DNA of 33,851 nucleotides from Pseudomonas palmensis (GCF_017848315.1 NZ_JAFKEC010000058.1:1-33851), one strand, 5' to 3'; shown: positions 8,064-16,464, numbered from the stretch's first letter. The notes: generated by a model not told the origin, from the sequence alone. Numbers and translations are program-made.

Positions 8064-9956
8064 TCAGGTATGGGGCACCGCGGCGGGTGCTGCGTTGCCG
8101 GCGTACTGGGGCTTGAGGTGGCCTTGTTCGTCCAGCAGGTAGGCGTCCATGATTTCCCGGACCACCGGCCCGGCCACGCGCCCACCGGCCTCGCCGTTCT
8201 CGATCATCACCGCGATGGCGATGCTCGGGTGGTCGGCGGGGGCAAAGCCCACGAACAACGCGTTGTCGCGGTGGCGCTCCAGGGTCTTGTCGCGGTTGTA
8301 GCGTTCCCCCTGCTTGATCGCTACCACCTGCGCAGTGCCGCTCTTGCCGGCGATGCGGTACTGCGCCCCGGCAGCGGCGGCGCGGGCGATGCCGCGCGGG
8401 GCGTGCATGACCATCTGCATGCCCTGGTTGACCTGGTCCCAGGCGTGGCGGTCATGCAGCACGATGTCGGGCATGGGGTTGGGGTCTACCGGAGGCTCGT
8501 CGCCGATGCTCATGGCCAGGTGCGGGCGGTGCCACACGCCCTTGCTGGCCAGCAGGCTGGTGGCCTGCGCCAGTTGCAGCGGGGTGACCTGCATGTAGCC
8601 CTGGCCGATGCCCAGGATCAGGGTTTCGCCGGGGTACCAGGCCTGGCGCCGGTTGGCGCGCTTCCAGGCGGGCGAGGGCATCAGGCCGGGTGACTCTTCG
8701 AACATGTCCAGCGAGACCTTCTGGCCCAGGCCGAATTCGCTCATGTAGTCGTGCAGGCGCTCGACCCCCAGCTTGTGCGCCAGGTCGTAGAAGTAGGTGT
8801 CGTTGGAACGCATGATGGCGCTGTACATGTCCACCCAGCCGTCGCCGCTGCGGTTCCAGTTGCGGTACTTGTGGTCGTAGTTGGGCAGCTCGTAGTAGCC
8901 GGGGTCGAACACCCGGCTGGCCGGGGTGATCACGCCGCTGTCGAGGCCGGCGATGGCCACCTCGGGCTTGATCGTCGAGCCCGGGGCGTACAGGCCGCGC
9001 AGCACGCGGTTGAACAGTGGACGGTCGATGGAATCGCGCAGCTCGGCGTACTGCCTGAAGCTGATGCCCTTGACGAACAGGTTGGGATCGAAGCTGGGGT
9101 TGCTGACCATCGCCAGCACCTCGCCGGTGGCCGGGTCCAGCGCCACCACCGAACCACGGCGATCGCCCAGGGCCTTTTCGGCGGCCAGCTGCAGGTGCGC
9201 GTCCAGGCTCAGGGTGATGTTCTTGCCGGGCACCGGGTCGTGGTGGCGCAGCACGCGCATGATGCGGCCCTGGGCGTTGGTCTCGACCTCTTCGTAGCCC
9301 ACCTGGCCGTGCAGCTGGGCCTCGTAGAAGTGCTCGATGCCGGTCTTGCCGATGGACTGGGTGCCACGGTACTCGGTGGCATCGAGGGTCTTGGCTTCTT
9401 TCTCGTTGATGCGCCCCACGTAGCCCACCGAGTGGGCAAAGTGCGCGCCCATGGGGTATTCACGAATGAACTGCGGCTCCACGTCCAGCCCCGGCAGACG
9501 GAACTGGTTGACCGCGATCAGGGCGATCTGCTCTTCGCTCAGGCCGAACATCAGCGTCACCGGCTCGAACGGCTTGCGGCCACGGCGCAGGTCCTTCTCG
9601 AAGCCCTGGCGGTCCTCCTCGCCCAGGCCCAGGATCTGCACCAGGCTGTCGAGCACCCTGGGCGTGTCGCCAGCACGCTCGCGGGTCATGGTGAGGTTGA
9701 AGCTGGGCTTGTTGTCGGCCAGCACCTCGCCGTTGCGGTCGTAGATCAGCCCGCGCTCGGGGGCGATGGGCAGCACGTGCACGCGGTTGTTCTGCGACAC
9801 GGCGGCATGGTAGTCGTGCTGCACCACCTGCAGCACGTACAGCCGCCCCACCAGCACCGCCACCAGCACCAGTACCAGCAGCGCACACGCGATCAGCCTG
9901 CGGTTGACCAGGTGCGTTTCTTTCTCGTGGTCCTTGAGGGGGATAGGCTGGGGCAT
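8064..9956 (-). CDS. mrdA: Penicillin-binding protein 2 (class B transpeptidase), stand-alone copy
   Basis: A 630-residue inner-membrane peptidoglycan transpeptidase of the elongation type. One N-terminal membrane anchor (residues 20-45) precedes the pedestal domain with RGLIYDRNGEVLADN. The penicillin-binding domain has all three active-site motifs: S-T-I-K (327-330, catalytic Ser327), S-N-D (384-386) and K-S-G-T-A (538-542). Full family length. The usual neighbours of the Rod-system copy (rodA, mltB, rlpA, dacA) are absent, so this may be a second PBP2 paralogue. The gene is monocistronic and divergent from the radical SAM gene. Confidence 0.92.
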   Translation of the reverse strand: MPQPIPLKDHEKETHLVNRRLIACALLVLVLVAVLVGRLYVLQVVQHDYHAAVSQNNRVHVLPIAPERGLIYDRNGEVLADNKPSFNLTMTRERAGDTPRVLDSLVQILGLGEEDRQGFEKDLRRGRKPFEPVTLMFGLSEEQIALIAVNQFRLPGLDVEPQFIREYPMGAHFAHSVGYVGRINEKEAKTLDATEYRGTQSIGKTGIEHFYEAQLHGQVGYEEVETNAQGRIMRVLRHHDPVPGKNITLSLDAHLQLAAEKALGDRRGSVVALDPATGEVLAMVSNPSFDPNLFVKGISFRQYAELRDSIDRPLFNRVLRGLYAPGSTIKPEVAIAGLDSGVITPASRVFDPGYYELPNYDHKYRNWNRSGDGWVDMYSAIMRSNDTYFYDLAHKLGVERLHDYMSEFGLGQKVSLDMFEESPGLMPSPAWKRANRRQAWYPGETLILGIGQGYMQVTPLQLAQATSLLASKGVWHRPHLAMSIGDEPPVDPNPMPDIVLHDRHAWDQVNQGMQMVMHAPRGIARAAAAGAQYRIAGKSGTAQVVAIKQGERYNRDKTLERHRDNALFVGFAPADHPSIAIAVMIENGEAGGRVAGPVVREIMDAYLLDEQGHLKPQYAGNAAPAAVPHT

Positions 9957-10202
9957 GTGCAGGCTCTTGCGGAAAACGGATACACCACCGGCCTGGGAGC
10001 AGGCAGTGAACGGGCGCGATGGCGTGAATGAACGGCGATCCTACGCAAGCTGCTGCGGTGCCTCAAGGCCGGTTGTCCGCAGGCGGGCGAGGGTGCGCCG
10101 AGGTTCCCCGGTTAGCGGGGCGCAGCGTTCATGAAGATTTTTTCATGAAGGCCGCAGCGGCCCGGTCGACAGGCTGCGCTTGCATGCGTGGCGATCTGCG
10201 AA
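9957..10202. other. Intergenic region between PBP2 and the radical SAM gene
   Basis: This 246-base gap holds no convincing gene. A weak nested hairpin is present (TGCGC/GCGCA around CCCCG-GTTAG-CGGGG, 10106-10120). The 8-bp palindrome TTCATGAA occurs twice, at 10128-10135 and 10142-10149, around a T-run. The promoters of both divergent genes must lie here; I cannot place them reliably. Confidence 0.5.
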
Positions 10203-10222
10203 TACTGTATGGATAATCAGTA
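10203..10222. promoter_or_regulatory. LexA (SOS) box
   Basis: TACTGTATGGATAATCAGTA fits the gamma-proteobacterial LexA consensus TACTGTATATATATACAGTA. CTG-N10-CAG is preserved, the flanking TA and TA match, and the centre is AT-rich. It ends 14 bases before the radical SAM start codon, where bound LexA would block transcription. The DNA-repair-like nature of the two downstream genes strengthens the call. Confidence 0.78.
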
Positions 10223-10236
10223 TCGAGGTGGACCCC

Positions 10237-11457
10237 ATGCAGCTCATCGCCAAGCTCGGCATCCTGGCCGATGCCGCCAAGTACGACGCCTCGTGCGCCA
10301 GCAGCGGCGCCCCCAAGCGCAGCTCGCGCGGTCGCGACGGCCTGGGCGCCACCGATGGCATGGGCATCTGCCACAGCTACACCCCCGACGGGCGCTGCGT
10401 GTCGCTGCTCAAGGTGCTGCTGACCAACTTCTGCCTGTACGACTGCCAGTACTGCGTCAACCGCCGCTCCAGCAACGTGCCGCGGGCACGCTTCACGCCT
10501 GAGGAGGTGGTGCGCCTGACCCTGGATTTCTACCGGCGCAACTGCATCAGCGGGCTGTTCCTCAGCTCGGGCATCATCCGCTCTGCCGACTACACCATGG
10601 AACAGTTGATTCGCGTGGCGCAGCTGCTGCGCGAACAGCACAACTTTCGCGGCTACATCCACCTCAAGACCATCCCCGACGCCGACCCGCTGCTGATCGA
10701 GCAGGCCGGGCGGCTGGCCGACCGCCTCAGCGTGAACATCGAGCTGCCCACCGAAGCCAGCCTGCAGCGCCTGGCGCCGGAGAAGCAGGTGCGTACCATT
10801 CGCCAGGCCATGGGCACCATCCACCACGGCCAGCAGGCGGTGGCCGGTGAAGTCAACGCACCGCGCTTCACCCCTGCCGGGCAGAGCACCCAGATGATCG
10901 TGGGCGCCGATGCCACCGACGACCACACCATCCTGGGCAATGCCGAATCGCTGTACCAGGGCTATGGCCTGCGGCGTGTGTACTACTCGGCGTTCAGCCC
11001 GATCCCCGACAGCCCCACCAGCGTACCCCTGGCCGCGCCGCCGCTGCTGCGCGAGCACCGCCTGTACCAGGCGGACTTTCTCATGCGCGGCTATGGCTAC
11101 AAGGCCGGCGAACTGCTGGGCGGCGCGGGCAACCTGGCGCTGGACATCGACCCCAAGCTGGCCTGGGCCCTGGCCAACCGCGAGGTGTTTCCGCTGGATG
11201 TGAACCGCGCCGAGCCGGCGCTGCTGGCGCGCATTCCCGGCATCGGGCTGCGCAGCGTGCAACGCCTGGTGGCGCTGCGCCGTGAACGGCGCATTCGCTA
11301 TGACGACCTGATCCAGCTGCGCTGCGTGCTGGACAAGGCGCGCCCGTTCATCGTCACCAGCGACTACCGCCCGCCCCAGTCGGAAACCCGCAGCGGCCTG
11401 CTGCGCGAACGCCTGCGCGAGCCGCAGGCACCGGTGCAGATGGGGTTGTGGGGATGA
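10237..11457 (+). CDS. Putative DNA modification/repair radical SAM protein (TIGR03916-type)
   Basis: A 406-residue protein with a radical SAM cluster motif C-x3-C-x2-C (Cys66, Cys70, Cys73) that binds a 4Fe-4S cluster and S-adenosylmethionine. A C-terminal helix-hairpin-helix segment (NRAEPALLARIPGIGLRSVQ) is typical of DNA-binding proteins. The pattern matches the family always found next to a DUF4130/UDG-linked protein; its chemistry is unknown. I chose the ATG at 10237, after an AGGTGG sequence. Its stop overlaps the next start as ATGA, so the pair is translationally coupled. The LexA box immediately upstream indicates induction by DNA damage. Confidence 0.9.
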   Translation: MQLIAKLGILADAAKYDASCASSGAPKRSSRGRDGLGATDGMGICHSYTPDGRCVSLLKVLLTNFCLYDCQYCVNRRSSNVPRARFTPEEVVRLTLDFYRRNCISGLFLSSGIIRSADYTMEQLIRVAQLLREQHNFRGYIHLKTIPDADPLLIEQAGRLADRLSVNIELPTEASLQRLAPEKQVRTIRQAMGTIHHGQQAVAGEVNAPRFTPAGQSTQMIVGADATDDHTILGNAESLYQGYGLRRVYYSAFSPIPDSPTSVPLAAPPLLREHRLYQADFLMRGYGYKAGELLGGAGNLALDIDPKLAWALANREVFPLDVNRAEPALLARIPGIGLRSVQRLVALRRERRIRYDDLIQLRCVLDKARPFIVTSDYRPPQSETRSGLLRERLREPQAPVQMGLWG

Positions 11458-12299
11458 TCGCGCTGGACTGCGACGAGCACTTCGACACCTGGCGCGACCA
11501 GGCCCGCGTGCTGCTGGGCCACGGCATCGACCCCACCGAGGTGGTGTGGGCCCACGGCCCGGTGCACGATCTGCTGGCGGTGCCGGCGGTATTGCCGCAG
11601 GGCCCCGGGCCGTTTCGCACACGGGTGCCGGCGGCCTTGCTGGATCAACTTGAGCTGGCTGCCCGCTACCGTGGCGAGCAGCGCTGGAACCTGCTGTATG
11701 AAGTGCTGTGGCGCGTGGCCCATGGCGACCGCACCGCCATGCTGGCGGGCGACCGGCTGGGCAGCGAGCTGCAGCGGCGCATCAAGCAGGTCAGCCGCGA
11801 GGCCCATCACCTGCATGCCTTCGTGCGCTTCGTGCCATTGCCGGCGGCACTGGCCGAGCAACTGCAACTGGACCTGGTGGCCTTCCATGAACCGGCCCAC
11901 GACATTCTGCAAAGCGCCAGCGGCCACTTTGCCGACCGGCTGGGCCGCCAGCGCTGGCTGATCGCCACGCCACGCGATGGCATCCGCTTCGATGGCAGCA
12001 CCCTGGACTACCGACGGCACTGCCCCGAGCAATGGCGCCAGTGGGCCTGCCACGCCGACGACCCTGGCGCCGAGCTGTGGCGCACCTACTACCGGCACAC
12101 CTTCAACCCGGCACGGGTCAACCCCGATGCCATGCGCCAGCACATGCCGGGGCGCTTCTGGCGTCATCTGCCCGAAGGCCCGCTGATCGCGCGGCTGGTG
12201 GGCCAGGCGCGCCAGGGCAAGCAGCGCGACGGCCAGGCGCAGGAGGTGGGGCAGCAGGGCGGCAAGCGCATCGGGCGCGGGGATTCGCCAACGCGCTGA
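11454..12299 (+). CDS. DUF4130 protein, partner of the radical SAM protein (TIGR03915-type)
   Basis: A 281-residue protein starting at the ATG that shares ATGA with the upstream stop. Recognisable blocks include RVAHGDRTAMLAGDRLGSEL, KQVSREAHHLHAFVRFVP, the FADRL segment, and near the end the YYRHTFNPARVNPDAMRQHM block, characteristic of this family. In some bacteria the family is fused to a uracil-DNA-glycosylase-like domain. Here no such domain follows; the protein ends in a Gln/Gly/Arg-rich tail. A role in processing damaged or modified DNA with the radical SAM enzyme is inference from constant pairing and the SOS box. Confidence 0.85.
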   Translation: MIALDCDEHFDTWRDQARVLLGHGIDPTEVVWAHGPVHDLLAVPAVLPQGPGPFRTRVPAALLDQLELAARYRGEQRWNLLYEVLWRVAHGDRTAMLAGDRLGSELQRRIKQVSREAHHLHAFVRFVPLPAALAEQLQLDLVAFHEPAHDILQSASGHFADRLGRQRWLIATPRDGIRFDGSTLDYRRHCPEQWRQWACHADDPGAELWRTYYRHTFNPARVNPDAMRQHMPGRFWRHLPEGPLIARLVGQARQGKQRDGQAQEVGQQGGKRIGRGDSPTR

Positions 12300-12477
12300 G
12301 GGCCGCCTTTCCATGTGCCACCCTGGCTGTGTATGATCGGCGCGGGCCGATGCTGCCCGCCGCTCGCTCCCGTTGGGAAAGGTGAAAGCATTGCAGTTAC
12401 CCCTGACGCGATCATTCTCTTGAACGTCGAGGCCTGGCAACGCGAGCCCCACACTGCCTCGTCACCAGGAGCACATG

Positions 12478-13008
12478 ATGATCTCGATCGAACAGGCCAA
12501 ACAGATGGCCAAGCGTCTGCGTACCGCCCTGCAGGCGCAGAACCCGCCGCTGACCCACTCCGGCGCACTGGAGCTGGTGGCGCAGCAGTTGGGCTACAAG
12601 GACTGGAACACCGCCTCGGCCCTGCTTGCCCCCGCCACCCCTGCAAGCGAAGTGAGCTTCGACAAGCCTATCCCCATCCTGCGCATGTTCGACGAAGCCA
12701 AGGCGCGCGAGTTCTACCTCGACTTCCTGGGCTTCAGCGTGGAGTTCGAACACCGCTTCGAAGCCGACCTACCGCTGTACCTGGGCATCGTACGCAATGG
12801 GCTGCAACTGCACCTGTCCGAGCACCACGGCGACGCAAGCCCTGGCTCTACGGTGTTCATCCCCATGCACAACATCGAGCAATTGCGCGACGAGCTGCTT
12901 GCCAAGCGCTACGGCTATGGCCGCCCGGACATCGTCGAGCAGGGCTGGGGCAAGGTGCTTGAGGTGTACGACCCGTTCGGCAATCGCATTCGCTTCTGCC
13001 AGGGCTGA
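12478..13008 (+). CDS. Glyoxalase/bleomycin-resistance superfamily protein with N-terminal helical domain
   Basis: A 176-residue protein. The C-terminal part (about residues 60-176) has the beta-alpha-beta-beta-beta pattern of the vicinal-oxygen-chelate fold, with ILRMFDEAKAREFYLDFLGF at its start and EVYDPFGNRIRFCQ at its end. The N-terminal 50 residues (AKQMAKRLRTAL, LTHSGALELVAQQLGYKDWN) form a short helical domain often seen attached to such proteins. Bleomycin binding or a metal-dependent activity is possible; no substrate can be named. ATG codons occur at 12475 and 12478; the second is better spaced from AGGAG. The 175 bases before it contain no recognised gene. Confidence 0.85.
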   Translation: MISIEQAKQMAKRLRTALQAQNPPLTHSGALELVAQQLGYKDWNTASALLAPATPASEVSFDKPIPILRMFDEAKAREFYLDFLGFSVEFEHRFEADLPLYLGIVRNGLQLHLSEHHGDASPGSTVFIPMHNIEQLRDELLAKRYGYGRPDIVEQGWGKVLEVYDPFGNRIRFCQG

Positions 13009-13071
13009 CCGGCCTTTCCCCCCAGGCTGAAGATGCGCCGTTTGTTCAAGCGGCGCAGGCTGCGGCTGCAC

Positions 13072-13103
13072 GAAACTCCAGGCTCTGACCTGCCTGGAGT
13101 TTC
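13072..13103 (+). promoter_or_regulatory. Perfect hairpin enclosing the ribosome binding site of the next gene
   Basis: A 12-bp perfect inverted repeat (GAAACTCCAGGC at 13072-13083, GCCTGGAGTTTC at 13092-13103) with an 8-base loop ends three bases before the ATG at 13107. The only plausible Shine-Dalgarno sequence, TGGAG, lies in the 3' arm and would be base-paired. There is no U-tract, so it is a poor terminator. Translational control of the hydroxylase gene is a reasonable inference. Confidence 0.6.
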
Positions 13104-13106
13104 ACG

Positions 13107-14000
13107 ATGCGAACCCTTTACGCCCCTGTATTTTTCCTTGGATTCATCGGCTCGGCCGTGTGGCTGCTGGACGAGGGCGCAAGCCTTGGCTGGTTGCCGC
13201 TTCTGCTGTTGCTGGCGATTGGCGTGTCGATGCTGTGCGAGCGGCTGTGGCCCTATCGCGAGCGTTGGAATGTAAGCCAGGGCGATGGCACCCGGGACGT
13301 GATTCACGCGGGGGTGAACGAGGCGCTCAACGCGGCCGGCATTGCCGCCATCCCCCTGATTGCCCTGGTGCTGCCCGATACCGGCCTGTGGCCGAGTGAC
13401 TGGCCGCTGGCGCTGCAACTGTTGCTGGCGTTGCCGGTGGCAGACCTGGGCATCACCCTGGTGCATTACGCCAGCCACCGCCTGCCGTTGCTGTGGCGCC
13501 TGCACGCCGTGCATCACAGCGTGACCCGAATGTACGGCTTCAACGGGCTGATGAAGCACCCGCTGCACCAGATGCTCGAAGCGCTGGGCGGCACCTTGCC
13601 CTTGCTGCTGTGCGGGTTGCCGCTGGATGTGGCGGCCTTGCTGGCGTTCAGCATATCCATCCAGCTGCTGTTGCAGCACAGCAACGTCGACATGCGCATC
13701 GGCTGGCTGCGCCATGTGTTTGCCTGGGCGCCGGTGCACCGGCTGCATCACCTCAAGTACGGCACCACGGGGGATGTGAACTTCGCGCTGTTCTTCAGCG
13801 TTTGGGACCGCCTGCTGGGTACCGCCCTGCACCTGCCGCACTATCACCTGGCGGACGACGACCTGGGTATCGGCGACTTCCCGGACTACCCGGTGGGCTA
13901 CGGCGCGCAGTTGCGCCAACCCTTTCGCCGCGACCAGCCCGAGCATCCACCTGCCGTACTGCCCGATGCCCTGAGCCGTGCGCTAGTCCAGCAGCCTTAG
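13107..14000 (+). CDS. Sterol desaturase/fatty acid hydroxylase family membrane protein
   Basis: A 297-residue integral membrane di-iron oxygenase. The histidine clusters that bind the iron pair are all present: HYASH (120-124), HAVHH (133-137) and HRLHH (211-215), with HSNVD at 191 as an additional ligand region. About four to six hydrophobic segments surround them. The family hydroxylates or desaturates lipid-like substrates at the membrane; the substrate is unknown. The start codon follows a hairpin that hides the ribosome binding site. The 3' end overlaps the convergent AraC gene by 18 bases. Confidence 0.88.
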   Translation: MRTLYAPVFFLGFIGSAVWLLDEGASLGWLPLLLLLAIGVSMLCERLWPYRERWNVSQGDGTRDVIHAGVNEALNAAGIAAIPLIALVLPDTGLWPSDWPLALQLLLALPVADLGITLVHYASHRLPLLWRLHAVHHSVTRMYGFNGLMKHPLHQMLEALGGTLPLLLCGLPLDVAALLAFSISIQLLLQHSNVDMRIGWLRHVFAWAPVHRLHHLKYGTTGDVNFALFFSVWDRLLGTALHLPHYHLADDDLGIGDFPDYPVGYGAQLRQPFRRDQPEHPPAVLPDALSRALVQQP

Positions 14001-14603
14001 GCGCAGGTGGCGCAGGGTACGGTCGGCACGGATGCCGAACTGCTGGCGCACGCTGCGTGACAGGTGGGCCGAGTCGGCAAAGCCTGCGCAGGTGGCTGCC
14101 TCGGTCAGGCTGCTACCGCCCAGTGCCAGCTGCAAGGCCACGCGCAGGCGTTGCCACAACACCAGGCGGCGCACCGACAGCCCCAGTTGACCGCTGAACA
14201 GGCGCTCCAGCTGGCTGAGCGACAGCGCCGCCTCACTGGCCAGCTGCGCGGCGGGCAGGGTGTTTTCATCCAGTGCACGCACCCGTTGCAAGGCGGTGGC
14301 CAGGCGCGGATGCAAAGGGCGCCGGGGCAGGGCGCGCAAGCGTTGGTTCAGGCCCTCCAGGTCTGCGCCGGCGTCTTCGCAGAGCTGGCGCAGCACCGGC
14401 AGTTCGAAAGCCAATGGCTCGGCAAACAGCGTGATCGCCGGTTGCTCGCTGAGAATCGCATGCGGCTGCCCGGAGGCAATGAGCAGCAGCGGCCCGCACT
14501 CGACCTGGCCCTGGATCGACGCCTGCACCGGGGCAGCGCAGGCGATCAGTACCTGGTGGGCATAGTGGGCATGGGCCTGGGTTTGCCCGACCTGCCCGGC
14601 CAC
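13983..14603 (-). CDS. AraC family transcriptional regulator (N-terminus uncertain)
   Basis: At least 206 residues. The C-terminal third has two helix-turn-helix units (ASEAALSLSQLERLFSGQLG and LTEAATCAGFADSAHLSRSV), the AraC DNA-binding domain; the N-terminal part is a small cupin-like sensor. The first usual start codon is the GTG at 14603. The frame is open back to 14705, and residues encoded upstream (APNEPWQGDLWLATDYCLVA) look like a genuine sensor-domain N-terminus. An AGGAG at 14678-14674 sits seven bases before an ATC at 14666, with no ATG, GTG or TTG between. Translation may therefore begin at a rare codon. It lies 40 bases after the Lrp gene on the same strand. Confidence 0.82.
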   Translation of the reverse strand: MAGQVGQTQAHAHYAHQVLIACAAPVQASIQGQVECGPLLLIASGQPHAILSEQPAITLFAEPLAFELPVLRQLCEDAGADLEGLNQRLRALPRRPLHPRLATALQRVRALDENTLPAAQLASEAALSLSQLERLFSGQLGLSVRRLVLWQRLRVALQLALGGSSLTEAATCAGFADSAHLSRSVRQQFGIRADRTLRHLRLRLLD

Positions 14604-14705
14604 CAGGCAGTAGTCGGTGGCCAGCCACAGGTCGCCTTGCCAGGGTTCGTTGGGTGCGCGGTGGATAGTGGTGCTCCTGAATGAGGCTGAAGGCGGGCGG
14701 CGAGG

Positions 14706-15158
14706 TTACAACGGCAAGGGCCGGTCCTGCACCACGCGCTTCATCACCAGGGTGGAGGTGAGCCGCTGCACGTTGGGCAGCGACGACAGGCTTTCATCAT
14801 AGAGCCGCTGGAAGGCCGGCAGGTCCTGGGTGATCACATGCAGCAGGTAGTCCGGCTCGCCGAACAGGCGCTGCGCATCCACCACCTGTGGCAACGCCAC
14901 CAGTGCGTTCTCGAACGCCTCGACCGCCGTGCGATCGCCCTCGCGAAGGGTGACGAAGACCATGGCGGAAAAGGTCAGGCCCAGGGCAATGGGGTCCAGT
15001 TTCGCCCGATAGCCCAGCAGCACCCCCGATTCTTCCAGGGCACGCACCCGCCGGTGGCAGGGGGAGAGGCTCAACCCCACCCGCTCGGCCAGTTCGGTGA
15101 TCGAAAGGCGCCCGTCTTTTTGCAGTTCGGCAAGAATGTTCCGGTCGATGCGGTCCAT
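14706..15158 (-). CDS. Lrp/AsnC family transcriptional regulator
   Basis: A 150-residue regulator with an N-terminal helix-turn-helix (MDRIDRNILAELQKDGRLS, then LAERVGLSLSPCHRRVRALE) and a C-terminal ligand-binding RAM domain (VVDAQRLFGEPDYLLHVITQ). It is full length. Proteins of this type form octamers and respond to amino acids. It is divergent from a LysE-type exporter 148 bases away, a classical arrangement in which the Lrp protein controls export of an amino acid. The AT-rich stretch 15185-15235 between them is the likely binding region. Confidence 0.92.
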   Translation of the reverse strand: MDRIDRNILAELQKDGRLSITELAERVGLSLSPCHRRVRALEESGVLLGYRAKLDPIALGLTFSAMVFVTLREGDRTAVEAFENALVALPQVVDAQRLFGEPDYLLHVITQDLPAFQRLYDESLSSLPNVQRLTSTLVMKRVVQDRPLPL

Positions 15159-15306
15159 CTGGAAGGATCTTCCCCTATTGGCCTATGTCGCGATTATCTT
15201 CGAAAGAAAATTCTAGCAAGATTTCATTATTGTTCCCTGCATCAATTTGCTTGTGGAGCAGGACGATGCAGCCAACCGTGTACACATCCCTGACGTGGGT
15301 AGCGCC

Positions 15307-15924
15307 ATGACCCTGAGTGTTTTCGTGGCGTTCTGGGCGGTGTCGATGTTGTTCATCATCACGCCGGGTGCGGACTGGGCCTATGCGATATCGGCCGGGC
15401 TGAAGGGGCGGGTGGTATTGCCCGCCGTGGCCGGGCTGTTGTCGGGGCATCTGATCGCGACACTGATCGTCGCCGCCGGGGTGGGCACGCTGGTGGCGGG
15501 GCATCCGTTTGCGCTGTCGGTGCTGACGGTGGCCGGGGCCGGGTACCTGCTATGGTTGGGCATCGGCATGCTGAGGCACCCGACTGTGCCCCAGGCGGAC
15601 CAGGTGCAGGTAGCCGGTGCGTGGCAGCGCTGGGCGGTGAAGGGCCTGTGTGTGAGCGGCCTGAACCCCAAGGTGTTCCTGCTGTTTCTGGCATTGCTGC
15701 CACAGTTCACCGACGCCACGGCGCCGTGGCCGGTACCGCTGCAGATCGTGGCGCTGGGGCTGGTGCATGCGCTCAGCTGCGGGGTGATCTACCTGCTGGT
15801 GGGCTTTGGATCGCAGGCCGTGCTGGGCGCGCGGCCTGCGGCGGCGCTGTGGGTCAGCCGGGTGTCGGGGGCGGCGATGGTCATCATCGCGCTGGTGCTG
15901 CTGGGCGGGCAGCTACCCAGGTAG
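15307..15924 (+). CDS. LysE/RhtB family amino acid exporter
   Basis: A 205-residue inner-membrane protein with about six hydrophobic segments. The N-terminal family signature TPGADWAYAISAGLKGR and the mid-protein GLNPKVFLLFLALLPQF are typical of LysE/RhtB carriers. It exports an amino acid or derivative by proton exchange; which one cannot be read. The ATG at 15307 is chosen by alignment with the family N-terminus; a possible GTG/TTG extension to 15247 adds an atypical hydrophilic leader. The divergent Lrp gene is the likely regulator. Confidence 0.9.
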   Translation: MTLSVFVAFWAVSMLFIITPGADWAYAISAGLKGRVVLPAVAGLLSGHLIATLIVAAGVGTLVAGHPFALSVLTVAGAGYLLWLGIGMLRHPTVPQADQVQVAGAWQRWAVKGLCVSGLNPKVFLLFLALLPQFTDATAPWPVPLQIVALGLVHALSCGVIYLLVGFGSQAVLGARPAAALWVSRVSGAAMVIIALVLLGGQLPR

Positions 15925-15960
15925 GCAGAATGTACGCGGCAATCGAACAGGGGGAGTGCC

Positions 15961-16443
15961 ATGAAGAGCTTGAGAGCACGGGCCGTACAGGGCCTGGAGG
16001 TGGGGGCGCAACTGAGCGTGACCCGGTGCTTCACCGATGAGGACATCCGCTGCTTTGCGCAGCTTTCGCGGGACTACAACCCCGTGCACTACGATGCCGC
16101 CTCGGCCGAACTGCGCAGGTTCAGGTCGATCATCTCCCATGGCCTGCTGACGGCCAGCCTGGTGACCGAGATCGGCGGGCAGATCGGCTGGCTGGCGACC
16201 AGCATGAGCTTCGAGTTCAAGCGGCCGGTGTATGCCGGCGATGCAATCACCTGCCACTGGCTGATCGTGGACAAGGACGAGCGCGGGCATGCGCGGGCGC
16301 AGTTGAGCATCGTCAACGCGCAGGGCGAAACCGTGCTGGAAGGCATGACCACCGGGGTGTTGCCGAACGCAGCGGCGCGTGAACGCATGGCGCAGCTGTT
16401 GGCCGAGGGCGACCCCGGCAACCTGGCTGCGGCAGGTGCCTAA
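15961..16443 (+). CDS. MaoC-like (R)-specific enoyl-CoA hydratase family protein
   Basis: A 160-residue hot-dog-fold protein. The catalytic Asp/His pair motif appears as SRDYNPVHYD (about residues 36-45), followed by ISHGLLTASLV, as in PhaJ/MaoC hydratases that hydrate trans-2-enoyl-CoA to (R)-3-hydroxyacyl-CoA. It is the usual size for the family. GGGGGAG lies six bases before the ATG. The gene is 36 bases after the LysE gene on the same strand and may be read with it, though no functional link is obvious. Confidence 0.87.
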   Translation: MKSLRARAVQGLEVGAQLSVTRCFTDEDIRCFAQLSRDYNPVHYDAASAELRRFRSIISHGLLTASLVTEIGGQIGWLATSMSFEFKRPVYAGDAITCHWLIVDKDERGHARAQLSIVNAQGETVLEGMTTGVLPNAAARERMAQLLAEGDPGNLAAAGA

Positions 16444-16464
16444 GGCGCCGGCACGCGGCAGGGT

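Noticed and set aside
8751..10031. 426-codon plus-strand frame
   Set aside because: It is antisense to PBP2, whose three active-site motifs are intact.
10128..10149. Two TTCATGAA palindromes as an operator
   Set aside because: The 8-bp motif is short, the copies flank a simple T-run, and nothing ties it to a regulator.
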